Below, piece after piece: positions 34,920 to 44,220 of a stretch of DNA of 64,000 nucleotides. Within the stretch, counting starts at the first letter, position 1. Each line of letters opens with the position of its first letter. The position numbers and the translations under genes were made by a program. Below the pieces are notes generated by a model. The model was not told the origin of the DNA. It saw nothing but the letters and a program-made list of their open reading frames with translations, and did no database searches. Source of the DNA: Chloroflexota bacterium. Lineage in GTDB: Bacteria > Chloroflexota > Anaerolineae > Anaerolineales > Anaerolineaceae. The stretch is taken from positions 186,001-250,000 of the forward strand of contig JAJXZS010000034.1 in NCBI GenBank assembly GCA_021779955.1, read 5' to 3'.

Positions 34920-35181
34920 TCTTCCTCCTGAATTTCAGTTACTTGGTCCGGTAGCTTGAAAATCGGAAATGCTGATTATTGCGATGATGATGTCTTCGGC
35001 GTGGATTCGGTATGGGCGCTCACTTCAGCCCTGAAAAATTGCGATTATGAAGATTATAGCTCGCAAATATGTAAATCCCCCTCTTTTGTCGCATAAGCCT
35101 CCGCGCAAGCAATTCCACAGGACTGTTTTGCTTCTCCCCCTTCCCGCGTAAAAAAAGGGGAGAAATGGAGCAGTTCTTCGC

Positions 35182-35574
35182 TTACGTTGCTGCTGCGACT
35201 TCCTTCACCATGACTGAATAGATCATCCATGCGCTCGACATCAGTGTCAGATACGGCAAGTAGTGATGCAAGGTCACCGCGATCGATGGCGCGGACTTCA
35301 CCGCGCTGATCACCCCCCCGGATGCCATCATCAGCACGAACAAACTCCCTGTCACGGCTATCGCCAGCACCTGCATTTGACTTAGCGGCGCCACCTGGTT
35401 GATCCTGAAGATAGCAATGCCCACCCACACCGCAGCTCCCACTGCTGCCAGTTTGTGGATGGTAAACAGGAACGTCGGATACGGCTTCCCCGCACGGGTC
35501 AAAAGGAACCCAAACAGGAAAATGAACACGAACAATAAACCTGCAACGACAACTCTACTCTGGGTGACACTCAT
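35182..35574 (-). CDS. Uncharacterised four-helix membrane protein
   Basis: A 130-residue protein with four hydrophobic helices (about 8-26, 38-56, 68-90, 98-122). ITIHKLAAVGAAVWVG-like and LHHYLPYLTLMSSAWMIY segments carry single His residues in helices, which might bind heme or metal; I cannot name the family. The 36-bp gap to the dehydrogenase operon upstream suggests it could be its third gene. Confidence 0.6.
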   Translation of the reverse strand: MSVTQSRVVVAGLLFVFIFLFGFLLTRAGKPYPTFLFTIHKLAAVGAAVWVGIAIFRINQVAPLSQMQVLAIAVTGSLFVLMMASGGVISAVKSAPSIAVTLHHYLPYLTLMSSAWMIYSVMVKEVAAAT

Positions 35575-35610
35575 TTCAACTCCTTAATGATGATTCAAAC
35601 AACAATGATC

Positions 35611-36639
35611 TCAAACCTCACGCAGCAATTCAGGCGCAATCAGCACGATATTTCCGGTCACCTGTCCATTTTCGAGCAGCATATTTGCCCGTGCTGCCTC
35701 GAGGATGGGCACTCTTTCCTCGATCACAGGGTCGATCTTTCCCTCTCCCATCAGGCGAAACAGAGCCGCCCAATCTTCCAGGAAGGGTTTTCTCATCCCT
35801 AGGAAATAAGACGAAGTTCCATAGAGCTTGAAGCTCTTGCCATTTGGCATCAGATTGGTCCTGACCGCGATGCCCAGGACACGTAGGAGGCTTGAGCGGC
35901 TTTCTGGTTCACCAAAGCCGACCCACCTTCCTCCTCGCTTCAAAAGTGATAAACCGCTCTGGATCATTTCTGGGCGCATCATCCCGTCGACAACCACATC
36001 TATACCATCGGGTTCCAGCTCATGTATCACATCGACGAAATTCTGAGACGCATAGTCGATCGGTACCGCTCCATACGCGCGCACGATGTCTTGCTTGCTT
36101 TTCGATGCCAGGCCGTACATCTTCAATCCTGCTTGTCGGCCCAATTGCAAAGCCGCCGTCCCGATGCCGCCGCTTGCTCCGATGATTAATACTTTCTCAC
36201 CGGCTTTTACCTTCGCAGCGCGGTGCATTACCTGGTAGACCACAATGTAGTTCAAGATCAGCGGTACTGCTTTTGCAGGGTCCAGGCTCGCAGGTACTTG
36301 GATCAATCGGTCACTACTCCAGTACAGGTACTCGCTATAGCCGCCGATCACGGTTAGAGCGCCAACTCGGTCGCCCACTCGAACTTCGCACACCCCTGCG
36401 CCGATCGCGTCGACATCGCCGATGACTGAGTACCCGGGCACGAAGGGCGCCTTCTGTCCCAACTTCGTTCCGCTGTACAGACCCTCACCCCTTCGCGCTG
36501 TGACATCCGGTCGGCATACTGATGCAGCCAGTACCCGTATCCTTACTTCACCAGCAGCAGGCTCGCGCAGATCATTTTCCATCACTTTCAGCACCTCAGG
36601 CCCACCGAATTGAGTGGCTGTCACATTTCGATAAATCAC
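35611..36639 (-). CDS. Zinc-independent medium-chain dehydrogenase/reductase (quinone oxidoreductase type)
   Basis: A 342-residue MDR-family oxidoreductase. GGPEVLKVMENDLREPAAGE opens as in QOR/enoyl reductases; FVPGYSVIGDVDAIGAGV (about 68-85) and VGDRVGALTVIGGYSEY follow, and EKVLIIGASGGIGTAALQLG near 148-167 is the NADPH site. There are no structural zinc cysteines. Substrate probably a quinone or alkenal. It is the second gene of the tetR operon: its ATG overlaps the tetR stop in ATGA, so it is presumably the target the regulator controls. Confidence 0.88.
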   Translation of the reverse strand: MIYRNVTATQFGGPEVLKVMENDLREPAAGEVRIRVLAASVCRPDVTARRGEGLYSGTKLGQKAPFVPGYSVIGDVDAIGAGVCEVRVGDRVGALTVIGGYSEYLYWSSDRLIQVPASLDPAKAVPLILNYIVVYQVMHRAAKVKAGEKVLIIGASGGIGTAALQLGRQAGLKMYGLASKSKQDIVRAYGAVPIDYASQNFVDVIHELEPDGIDVVVDGMMRPEMIQSGLSLLKRGGRWVGFGEPESRSSLLRVLGIAVRTNLMPNGKSFKLYGTSSYFLGMRKPFLEDWAALFRLMGEGKIDPVIEERVPILEAARANMLLENGQVTGNIVLIAPELLREV

Positions 36640-37244
36640 TTCGGTTCTCCTTGCGCGGTGGTCTGCCTCGCTTTGATCCCATTCCAGAAGATTTCAAAAC
36701 CCATATGGATCGTCTCTTCCCTTATTGCAGCATCCGGTTGGGCCTTGAGAATATTCATCACTGCCACGATATCCTGGTAAAGAAACCCGCCCAAAATCTC
36801 CAGGGGGTAGGGCTTGATGGCGCCTTCATCCAATCCCTTCTGGGTCGCTGCATAAAAATAGCCGAAGAATCTTCCGGATTCCTCCACCACCTCTTGCGGC
36901 ACCAGAGCGGTATCTCGCACCTGTTGCTGGTAGAGATAAGCATCCATATTCTCCAGGAACCAGCCGATGATCCTGTGCCAGATCGCCTCGAACGTCTCCT
37001 TTGCAGGCACCGATGGATCCATCACTCCATCCATTGATTCTGATTGATCCCGGGCGATCTTCAACACCAATTCTGAGACCAGATCCTGTTTGGTGGGGAA
37101 GTAGAGGAACAACGTCCCCGAAGCAGTCCCGGCTGCTTTGGCGATTTCAGCGGTTGACGTGTTTTCCACGCCTTTTTCCACAAACAACCTCAATGCTGCT
37201 GTCAAGAGTTGCATGCGCTTCTGTGGGTCGGACTTGCGTACCAT
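36636..37244 (-). CDS. TetR/AcrR family transcriptional repressor
   Basis: A 202-residue regulator. The HTH is at 8-55: RMQLLTAALRLFVEKGVENT, then TSTAEIAKAAGTASGTLFLYF, then PTKQDLVSELVLKI. The ligand domain (60-200) is unrelated to a named subgroup. Transcribed from a consensus promoter with an operator-like palindrome over the start site (37265-37311) and overlapping the dehydrogenase gene by four bases, so an autoregulated operon responding to a small electrophile or drug is the likely picture. Confidence 0.92.
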   Translation of the reverse strand: MVRKSDPQKRMQLLTAALRLFVEKGVENTSTAEIAKAAGTASGTLFLYFPTKQDLVSELVLKIARDQSESMDGVMDPSVPAKETFEAIWHRIIGWFLENMDAYLYQQQVRDTALVPQEVVEESGRFFGYFYAATQKGLDEGAIKPYPLEILGGFLYQDIVAVMNILKAQPDAAIREETIHMGFEIFWNGIKARQTTAQGEPK

Positions 37245-37264
37245 ATGCCCTCTTTCTCTACATG

Positions 37265-37311
37265 AATGACTGAGTACTCACTCATTATACAGCATTAAGA
37301 TGGTCTGTCAA
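37265..37311 (-). promoter_or_regulatory. Consensus promoter with TetR operator for the tetR-dehydrogenase operon
   Basis: On the minus strand TTGACA (37311-37306), a 16-bp spacer and TATAAT (37289-37284) are both perfect. AATGACTGAGT/ACTCACTCATT (37265-37286), a 22-bp palindrome with one mismatched pair and a TGAGTACTCA core, overlaps the -10 and start site. Binding there would block transcription, so self-repression by the TetR protein 21 bp downstream is inferred. Confidence 0.8.
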
Positions 37312-37452
37312 GAGAAAAGCGAATGCTGATGGATCCACCCTGTTCCAACGGGAGACATTTCACTTTTGGCACTCATTGCAGGTGTTTCTTCATTGCCTGC
37401 GGTTTGAAGCAAATACAGGTGCGTATTAAGCCAATTTTCATGTTCACTTAAC

Positions 37453-40383
37453 ATGATTTTCAGAAATAATGTGTACTTTATGCGTATGTGGGAAATTGCT
37501 GAGAACGCATTCGATCCAAAGCAATTGCGCGAACAGGAAACAGTGTATTCTATTGGGAATGGATATCTTGGAACAAGGGGGGCGTTCGAGGAAGGGTATC
37601 CGGGTGAGCTTGCATCGACATTGATCAGTGGTCTTTTCGATGACGCTCCCGTCGTGCATACCGAACTTGCCAATACTCCCAATTGGATCGACATGCAGCT
37701 TCTGCTTGGGGGCGAACGATTCCGCATGGACCGCGGAATTGTGAGTTCCTACGAGCGCAAGCTGTACCTGAGATCAGGTTTGCTGACGCGGACTGTTCGC
37801 TGGGCACGTCAGGGCGGCGGCCAGTTCGAGATCACCTTCGAACGTTTCGCCAGCCTAGCGGACGAGCACGTGCTTGGCTTGCGCTGCCGTCTTCGATCGG
37901 TCGATTTCAGCGGCAATCTCGAAGTCCAATCAGGGCTCCCCGGTTATGCAGAAAATGAGGGAATGCTTCACTGGGAATGGCGCGATCAGGGTTCGATCGC
38001 GGAACACAGCGCGTTCCTTCACCTGGCCACCCGGGGATCGCATATCCCCCTGGCGGAAGCCTTTAGCCTGACCGTTCAATCTTCCCAGAAAACCTACTAT
38101 GACTATTGGGACAGCAAGATGGCGCCGGTGATCGTTGCCGGCACTTCCATCGCGCCCGGGCAGGAAGTAACCATCGAGAAGCTGGTCGCAGTTTACACCG
38201 GCAGGGAAAGCGAGAATCCGCAAACCAGTGCCAAAGAGAGAATCGTCCGGGCTGAACTCGAAGGTTTCGATCATCTGCTTTCAGCCAGCGCTGCAGCATG
38301 GCAGCAAGATTGGCAGGCATGCAACGTGGAAATCGAAGGCGATGAGCAGGCAGATCTGGCTCTGCGTTATTCCCTCTACGGTCTTCTTTTCACAGCACCC
38401 CGCCACGATCTCAAAGCCAGTATTCCCGCCAAGTCGCTGGCGGGATTTGGCTATCGCGGCCACGTCTTTTGGGACACAGACATCTTTGCCCTGCCTTTCT
38501 TGACTTATACTCGGCCGAATATCGCCCGTAATCTGCTGATGTACCGCTATCACACTTTGCCCGGCGCGCGCCAAAAAGCTCGCGAAAATGGCTTCGAAGG
38601 CGCGATGTATGCCTGGGAAAGCGCGGGCGACGGCAGCGAAGTGACGCCGCGATGGGTGGGCGCTGCGGACACTGGCGAGCTCATCCGAATCTGGCCTGGA
38701 GATATCGAACTGCATATTTCTGCCGATGTAGCTTATGCGGTTATTCAGTACTGGCATGTCAGCGGCGACGACGAGTTCATGCATGCGTTTGGCGCTGAGA
38801 TCGTTTTCGAAACCGCCCGTTTTTGGGGGTCGCGCGCCCAATGGAACGAAGCCGGGCAGCGCTATGACATCAACGATGTGATCGGGCCTGACGAGAATCA
38901 CGAGCATGTGAACAATAACGCCTATACCAACGGCATAGCGCGCTGGAACCTGAAAACTGCGCTTGACCTGCTGGACTGGCTGAATAAGACAGACCCGGAA
39001 AAAGCCCGCGGCCTGACAGACAGCCTAGACCTTTCCCCAAAACGTCTGGCCCACTGGCAGGACGTGATCAAAAAGATCACCCTCGGGTATGATGCCGGAA
39101 CGCATCTGTTCGAGCAATTCGAAGGCTACTTCAAGCTCAAGCCTGATCCGGTCAAAGCTTTCGAACCACGCACGCGCTCGCTGCAGTCGATTCTGGGTGT
39201 GGTCGGCTGCCAGCAATATCAGGTGATCAAGCAGCCTGATGCCATGATGCTCTTCTATCTGCTTGGGGGCACGGACCCGCTCTTCGATGAGGAGAATCTT
39301 CGCGCGAACTGGAATTATTACACTCCCCTGACCGATTTGGCTTTTGGCTCTTCTCTCGGTCCCGGGACGCAGGCCGGGCTGGCAGCGCGAATGAACGATA
39401 TCCACAGCGCGTACCATTACTTCCTCCAGGCGGCAAAAGTCGACCTTGGAAATTTACGCGGCAACACTCACGATGGTCTTCATTCGGCAACCCAGGGTGG
39501 AGCGTGGCAGGCAGCCATTCTGGGCATGGCTGGATTGAAAATCGAAGATGGACGGGTTTCTACCCATGCGCAGTTGCCCTCTGCCTGGAAGCGTCTCAAA
39601 TTCCGGGTGGAAGTGCGCGGAAGTAAGTACGAGTTCGATCTGCCAAACGAGACAGGCGGCGATTTTGCGGATGCCGCAGCCCAGGTGAGGGGAGCCATCT
39701 TCGACCTCGACGGCGTGCTTACCGATACCTCGGAAATGCATTACCAGGCATGGCAGCGTCTGGCTGATGAGGAGGGTATCCCCTTCAATCGGCAGGACAA
39801 TGAAGCCCTGCGCGGTGTTCCAAGGCGCGAATCGTTGCTCTTGATGCTCAAGGGGCGCCAGGTCAGCGAAGAGCGCTTGCAGGAAATGATGGATCGCAAG
39901 AACCGCTATTATGTCGAATTTATCAAGCGGATCACCCCAAAGAATTTGCTCCCGGGAGCCCTGGATTTGCTCACGGAACTTCATCACCTGGGTATCCCCA
40001 CCGCGATCGCTTCGGCGAGCATGAATGCGCCGATGGTTGTCGATTTGCTGGAAATTCGCCCGTTGATTTCGGTCCTCGTGGATGGCAGCAGTGTCAAGCG
40101 TCAAAAACCCGCGCCGGACCTGTTCCTTCTCGCAGCCAATCTGTTGAAGCTTCCTCCCCGGGAGTGCGTTGTATTCGAGGACGCAAAGGCAGGCGTCGAA
40201 GCTGCGCTTGCCGGGGAAATGTTGGCAGTGGGTATCGGACCTCGAGAAAGGGTCGGCATGGCCCATGTGGTCGTAACAGGTCTTGAGGGTATGCATTGGC
40301 AACACCTGGTGCACAAGTTGGAAGAATCCCGAACGCATTCATCGCGTCCTGTAAGTTCATTGGGAATGACAAGCGCCAGTTAA
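37453..40383 (+). CDS. GH65 disaccharide phosphorylase fused to beta-phosphoglucomutase
   Basis: A 976-residue bifunctional enzyme. Residues 1-735 are a GH65 phosphorylase (maltose, trehalose, kojibiose or nigerose type) that splits an alpha-glucoside with phosphate to beta-glucose-1-phosphate; VYSIGNGYLGTRGAFEEGYP is the N-terminal signature and E481 in VIGPDENHEHVNN the general acid. Residues 745-976 are a HAD-type beta-phosphoglucomutase: D751 (nucleophile) and D753 in IFDLDGVLTDT, then ASASMNAP, KPAPDLFLLAA and VFEDAKAGVEAAL. The fusion would convert the released beta-glucose-1-phosphate to glucose-6-phosphate. Starts at 37480 or 37486 (MRMWEIAENAFDP) are as likely; none has a clear ribosome site. 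Next to a sugar ABC importer. Confidence 0.92.
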   Translation: MIFRNNVYFMRMWEIAENAFDPKQLREQETVYSIGNGYLGTRGAFEEGYPGELASTLISGLFDDAPVVHTELANTPNWIDMQLLLGGERFRMDRGIVSSYERKLYLRSGLLTRTVRWARQGGGQFEITFERFASLADEHVLGLRCRLRSVDFSGNLEVQSGLPGYAENEGMLHWEWRDQGSIAEHSAFLHLATRGSHIPLAEAFSLTVQSSQKTYYDYWDSKMAPVIVAGTSIAPGQEVTIEKLVAVYTGRESENPQTSAKERIVRAELEGFDHLLSASAAAWQQDWQACNVEIEGDEQADLALRYSLYGLLFTAPRHDLKASIPAKSLAGFGYRGHVFWDTDIFALPFLTYTRPNIARNLLMYRYHTLPGARQKARENGFEGAMYAWESAGDGSEVTPRWVGAADTGELIRIWPGDIELHISADVAYAVIQYWHVSGDDEFMHAFGAEIVFETARFWGSRAQWNEAGQRYDINDVIGPDENHEHVNNNAYTNGIARWNLKTALDLLDWLNKTDPEKARGLTDSLDLSPKRLAHWQDVIKKITLGYDAGTHLFEQFEGYFKLKPDPVKAFEPRTRSLQSILGVVGCQQYQVIKQPDAMMLFYLLGGTDPLFDEENLRANWNYYTPLTDLAFGSSLGPGTQAGLAARMNDIHSAYHYFLQAAKVDLGNLRGNTHDGLHSATQGGAWQAAILGMAGLKIEDGRVSTHAQLPSAWKRLKFRVEVRGSKYEFDLPNETGGDFADAAAQVRGAIFDLDGVLTDTSEMHYQAWQRLADEEGIPFNRQDNEALRGVPRRESLLLMLKGRQVSEERLQEMMDRKNRYYVEFIKRITPKNLLPGALDLLTELHHLGIPTAIASASMNAPMVVDLLEIRPLISVLVDGSSVKRQKPAPDLFLLAANLLKLPPRECVVFEDAKAGVEAALAGEMLAVGIGPRERVGMAHVVVTGLEGMHWQHLVHKLEESRTHSSRPVSSLGMTSAS

Positions 40384-40502
40384 AGTAGCGTTCAAGTAAC
40401 TCGAACGGGAGGAGGTGATCGATAGTCATTTTTCCGAAGTACATGTTAACGCAGATTCAATTTACTGCTAATTAGAGAGCTATTTGCACGGAGGAGATAA
40501 AA

Positions 40503-41858
40503 ATGAAAACCAAGACTTTTGTTGTTAGCATATTGGTAACACTGGCAATACTTGTAGCAGCCTGCGCACCAACAGCCACACCCACCCCAGCTGCGACAAC
40601 TCAAGCTCCGACCACTGCTGTACCCACCACTGCTGTTCCCACGACATCAGGCACTACTGCTCCCACCACGGCTGCAGCGACCTGTCCTTTACCGCCTGAA
40701 GCTGGCGCAACGCTGACATATTCTGGCTGGTCCTCTACTACAGCCGAAGATCAGGTCAACCGCGACGCTATCACTCGCTTCCAGTCTGTCTGCCCTGGGA
40801 TTACCATCAATTACGTGCCCATCCCGACCAACTACGAAACCAAGATGAAGGCTGAGATGGCAGGTGGCACAGCCGCTGACGTTTTCTATGTCAACACGAA
40901 TATCCTCACCGACTTTGCCCCCACGGGCCAACTTCTGCCTCTTGATAGCTTAATGTCGCAGGCCGGAGTCAAACTGAGCGACTTCATTCCTGCATTGACT
41001 GCTGAGTTTGTGCAGGGTGGAAAGACCTACGGTTTGCCAAAGGACTGGAGCACGCTTGGCTTGGTCTATCTGCCTGCAGCATTTACAGCCGCAGGTATCC
41101 CTGAACCGACCAATAGCTGGACGTATACCGACCTGGTGAATGCCGCAAAGACCATCGCCACGAAGACGAACTATGCAGGTTTCTGCATGGCTGCTGACGC
41201 TGTTCGCTTATGGCCGTGGGTCGCCTCCAACGGCGGTGACTATACCACACCAGACTACAAGACTGCCACGCTCGATACCACTCAGGTGACGGATGCAGCA
41301 ACCATGGTTGCACAGATGAAAACCGATGGTTCGCTCAAGACCCCAACCGATCTGAGCGTCTCCTGGTGCGGTGAAGGCATCGGAAAAGGGGCCGCTGCCA
41401 TGACCCTGGAAGGCACATGGATGATCAGCTATATGCAGACGACTTACCCCAATGTCGTCTACAAAGCAGTCTTGCCGCCCTCCGGCTCGGCTGGTCAGGC
41501 TGATATGACCTTCACGAATGCCCTCGGAGTCAACGCAAGCACCAAGTACCCCAATGCTGCTGCCGATTTCGTGTTCTATTACACTGGCCTTGCCAATACC
41601 CTGGCTGTCCAGGCTACCGGATTTGCTTTCAGCCCGCATCCTGAGGCCATTGCGCAAGCTACAGACCCGATTGCGAAGGCAATGCTGCCCGGTGGCACAC
41701 TTCCACTCACCAAACCTGAATATTGGGGACCCTATACCGGTGCGCTTGAAACTGTCGTTTCGAACGCACTCAATCGGGTTTTCCTCAATCAACAGACGGT
41801 TGCGCAATCTTTCGCCCAGGCTGTGACCGAAGGCGATGCTGCGCTGGCTGGTCAATAA
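40503..41858 (+). CDS. Sugar ABC transporter substrate-binding lipoprotein
   Basis: A 451-residue extracellular binding protein of family 1 (maltose-type). Lipobox LVAAC gives the lipid-anchored C21, followed by a Thr/Pro/Ala linker to about residue 60 (TPTPAATTQAP, TTAVPTT repeats). The mature fold starts GATLTYSGWSS; VNRDAITRFQSVCPGITINY and AGGTAADVFYVNTN are conserved SBP parts. A strong GGAGG precedes ATG 40503. Ligand probably the alpha-diglucoside handled by the phosphorylase fusion upstream. Confidence 0.93.
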   Translation: MKTKTFVVSILVTLAILVAACAPTATPTPAATTQAPTTAVPTTAVPTTSGTTAPTTAAATCPLPPEAGATLTYSGWSSTTAEDQVNRDAITRFQSVCPGITINYVPIPTNYETKMKAEMAGGTAADVFYVNTNILTDFAPTGQLLPLDSLMSQAGVKLSDFIPALTAEFVQGGKTYGLPKDWSTLGLVYLPAAFTAAGIPEPTNSWTYTDLVNAAKTIATKTNYAGFCMAADAVRLWPWVASNGGDYTTPDYKTATLDTTQVTDAATMVAQMKTDGSLKTPTDLSVSWCGEGIGKGAAAMTLEGTWMISYMQTTYPNVVYKAVLPPSGSAGQADMTFTNALGVNASTKYPNAAADFVFYYTGLANTLAVQATGFAFSPHPEAIAQATDPIAKAMLPGGTLPLTKPEYWGPYTGALETVVSNALNRVFLNQQTVAQSFAQAVTEGDAALAGQ

Positions 41859-41882
41859 TGTAAACGTTTGAGTTTATTCTGG

Positions 41883-41919
41883 CCATGAGGGTTCCTGGTT
41901 TGTGCCAGTACCCTCATGG
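41883..41919 (+). promoter_or_regulatory. Intercistronic stem-loop between binding protein and permease
   Basis: A perfect 10-bp stem CCATGAGGGT/ACCCTCATGG (41883-41892, 41910-41919) with an inner CTGG/CCAG hairpin in the loop. No U-run follows, so it fits an mRNA-stabilising or attenuating element that would leave more binding-protein message than permease message. A TGTAAACGTTT stretch just before (41860-41870) resembles a LacI half-site. Confidence 0.6.
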
Positions 41920-42053
41920 TCCTTCGCAAATCCTTATGGATACTTGTCGGCTCTGATAGCAAGAGAAAATCGAACGGGCGGACACGAACCCCGCCGCTTT
42001 GTTATTCTGAGAGTGTTGGCAGCATATCGGCTGCCAGAGCGAAAGCGAGGGTT

Positions 42054-43304
42054 ATGATGCAGCAGCAAATCAAGTCTTCCAGATGGGGCGCCAATCTCGC
42101 TGCGCTGGCAACTTTTGTCGGTATCGTGGCCGTGATCATGGTGATCGCAGTGTTGAATGCTCCGACGAAAGGGGGTCCCCAGGTTATGGCTTCAGCACAG
42201 ACCTACCTGGCTGAGGTAAAAAAGACCGCTTTGCCCTTCCTCGGAATCATGGCCGTTCTCTCGATTGCATTGGGCGTGGTTGTGGCCAGAGTTGTCCGTC
42301 GCACCTGGCCCAATGAGCGAAAGCGCAAAGAGCTGTTCACTGCATATGCCTTCATCACACCTTACCTTTTGGTCACCCTGACATTCACCATTGGTGTACT
42401 TTTATTCTCTTTGTGGATCAGTTTCACCCAATACAACATCTTTACTTCTCCAATTTGGATAGGCATACAAAATTATATTGATGCATTCAAAGGTTTTGTA
42501 GATCCGACCCAAAAGGCTTTTATTCAATCTCTTTATAACGTATTTTGGTACTCCCTGATCGTTGTGCCGATCCAGACGGTGCTGGCGATTCTCCTCGCAG
42601 TCCTCTTGAATGGACCTATGCGCCTGCGCAACTTCTGGCGGACCATCTTTTATTCCCCCAGTGTAACCTCATCCGTTGTTATCACCTTGATATTTATCTG
42701 GATGTACCAGCAGGCCGGTTATATCAATTACTTGTTTGCGCAGGTTCTGGGTCTGATTGGTGTCACCTGGCAGCCGATCAGTTGGCTTGGAGACCCCCGA
42801 GGTCTGATCGAGTTGATCGTGAATGCCTTTGGCGGGACCATTCAGTATACCCAATGGTATTTCAAGGGTCCGAGCATTGCCTGGATGGCCATTATGTTCC
42901 AGAACATTTACACCACCGCTCCGACATTCATGATCATGTTTCTGGCTGCTCTACAGGATATCAGCCCCACCTTAAGCGAAGCGGCAGCCATCGACGGCGC
43001 AAACAGCTGGCAGCGATTCATCCATATCACCATTCCTATGCTGCGCCCCATTATCCTCCTGGTGGTCGTATTAGGTACCATCGGGACGCTGCAGGTATTC
43101 GATCAGGTATATTTGGCTACCTCGGGAGGACCGTTAGGCACATCCACAACGCCTGTATTCCTGGTCTACACGACCGCCCTTGGCACCACCGGCCCGATCG
43201 AAATGGGCTTTGCATCCGCCATGGCGTTTATCCTCGCCGTGATCATCTTCGCTTTCACGTTTGTCCAGCGCCGCATGCTCGAGCGCGGCACCGAGCTGTA
43301 TTAG
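42054..43304 (+). CDS. Sugar ABC transporter permease (MalF/UgpA type)
   Basis: A 416-residue permease with about eight hydrophobic segments; two N-terminal helices (20-45 and 60-80) precede the standard six-helix core. The EAA loop EAAAIDGANSWQRFIHITIP (about 308-327) contacts the ATPase. An upstream frame begins at 41916 but it lies within the stem-loop region; I chose ATG 42054 for its GAGGG ribosome site and hydrophobic start. It is followed by the second permease after 10 bp. Confidence 0.88.
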   Translation: MMQQQIKSSRWGANLAALATFVGIVAVIMVIAVLNAPTKGGPQVMASAQTYLAEVKKTALPFLGIMAVLSIALGVVVARVVRRTWPNERKRKELFTAYAFITPYLLVTLTFTIGVLLFSLWISFTQYNIFTSPIWIGIQNYIDAFKGFVDPTQKAFIQSLYNVFWYSLIVVPIQTVLAILLAVLLNGPMRLRNFWRTIFYSPSVTSSVVITLIFIWMYQQAGYINYLFAQVLGLIGVTWQPISWLGDPRGLIELIVNAFGGTIQYTQWYFKGPSIAWMAIMFQNIYTTAPTFMIMFLAALQDISPTLSEAAAIDGANSWQRFIHITIPMLRPIILLVVVLGTIGTLQVFDQVYLATSGGPLGTSTTPVFLVYTTALGTTGPIEMGFASAMAFILAVIIFAFTFVQRRMLERGTELY

Positions 43305-43314
43305 GAGGGGTACT

Positions 43315-44202
43315 ATGGCAACCTTGGCAAAGTCAATCTCTGTTGTAAAGGTACGCAACAAATCGAATGCCGAGATCATCGGTATCATCCTGCGCTATGT
43401 TCTGGTCGTGGTTATTTCTGTAGTCATGTTCATGCCTTTTATCCTTGCTACCCTGGGTACCTTCAAAACCAACGCCGAAATCCTGGCTTATCCGCCCACA
43501 TTTTTACCCGCACAATTTAATTGGAACAACTGGGTGGCCGTGTGGAATACCAGCCTTGGAGGTGGCGGCACGTTCCCGCGCTGGCTCTTCAACACCGCCT
43601 TTCTGGCGGTGGCTGTCGCCGGTTGCGAGGTGGTATTCAGCTCGATGGCTGCATATGCTTTCTCGCGCATGAATTTCTACGGCCGCGATTTTATCTTCAA
43701 TTTCATGCTTGGCACCATGATGATTCCAGGTGCTCTCACCTTGATCCCGGCTTACGTCCTGATGACCAAACTACGCCTGATCAATACCTATTTTGCCTTG
43801 ATCCTACCTATGGCAGTCCAGGCGGCAGCAATCTTCATGTTGACCCAGTTCTTCCGCTCCATACCCAAAGATCTCGAGGAAGCCGCCGTTATGGATGGCG
43901 CGACGCACATGCAGGTGTACCAGCATGTGATCCTGCCCCTTGCCCGCCCGGCCCTGCTGACGGTTGTGATCCTCCAGTTCCAGGGCATGTGGAATCAGTT
44001 TCTCCAGCCGCTGCTCTACCTGAATTCACCCAACATGTATGTCCTCAATGTGGCCCTGTCCATCTTCCAGCAGGAATATAAAGCCGAGTGGAACCTCACC
44101 CTTGTTGGCGCCATGTTCAACGCCGTACCTGTGCTGATTCTCTTCTTCATTTTCAGCAGATACTATATTCAGGGCGTGGCCTATGTGGGAGTAAAAGGCT
44201 AG
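43315..44202 (+). CDS. Sugar ABC transporter permease (MalG type)
   Basis: A 295-residue inner-membrane permease with six helices. The EAA loop is EEAAVMDGATHMQVYQHVIL (about 187-206). The start MATLAKSISVV has AGGAGG 8 bp upstream. With the MalF-type permease and the binding lipoprotein it makes a complete transmembrane import complex except for the ATPase; no MsiK/MalK-type gene is present from 37 to 45 kb, so an ATPase encoded elsewhere must serve it. Confidence 0.92.
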   Translation: MATLAKSISVVKVRNKSNAEIIGIILRYVLVVVISVVMFMPFILATLGTFKTNAEILAYPPTFLPAQFNWNNWVAVWNTSLGGGGTFPRWLFNTAFLAVAVAGCEVVFSSMAAYAFSRMNFYGRDFIFNFMLGTMMIPGALTLIPAYVLMTKLRLINTYFALILPMAVQAAAIFMLTQFFRSIPKDLEEAAVMDGATHMQVYQHVILPLARPALLTVVILQFQGMWNQFLQPLLYLNSPNMYVLNVALSIFQQEYKAEWNLTLVGAMFNAVPVLILFFIFSRYYIQGVAYVGVKG

Positions 44203-44220
44203 TCGTTATACAATAGAAGA

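Noticed and set aside
34044-34931. 295-codon plus-strand frame under the radical SAM gene
   Set aside because: Antisense shadow with no ribosome site or family motif.
39454-40338. 294-codon minus-strand frame under the GH65-mutase fusion
   Set aside because: Antisense shadow; the plus-strand protein has all catalytic residues.
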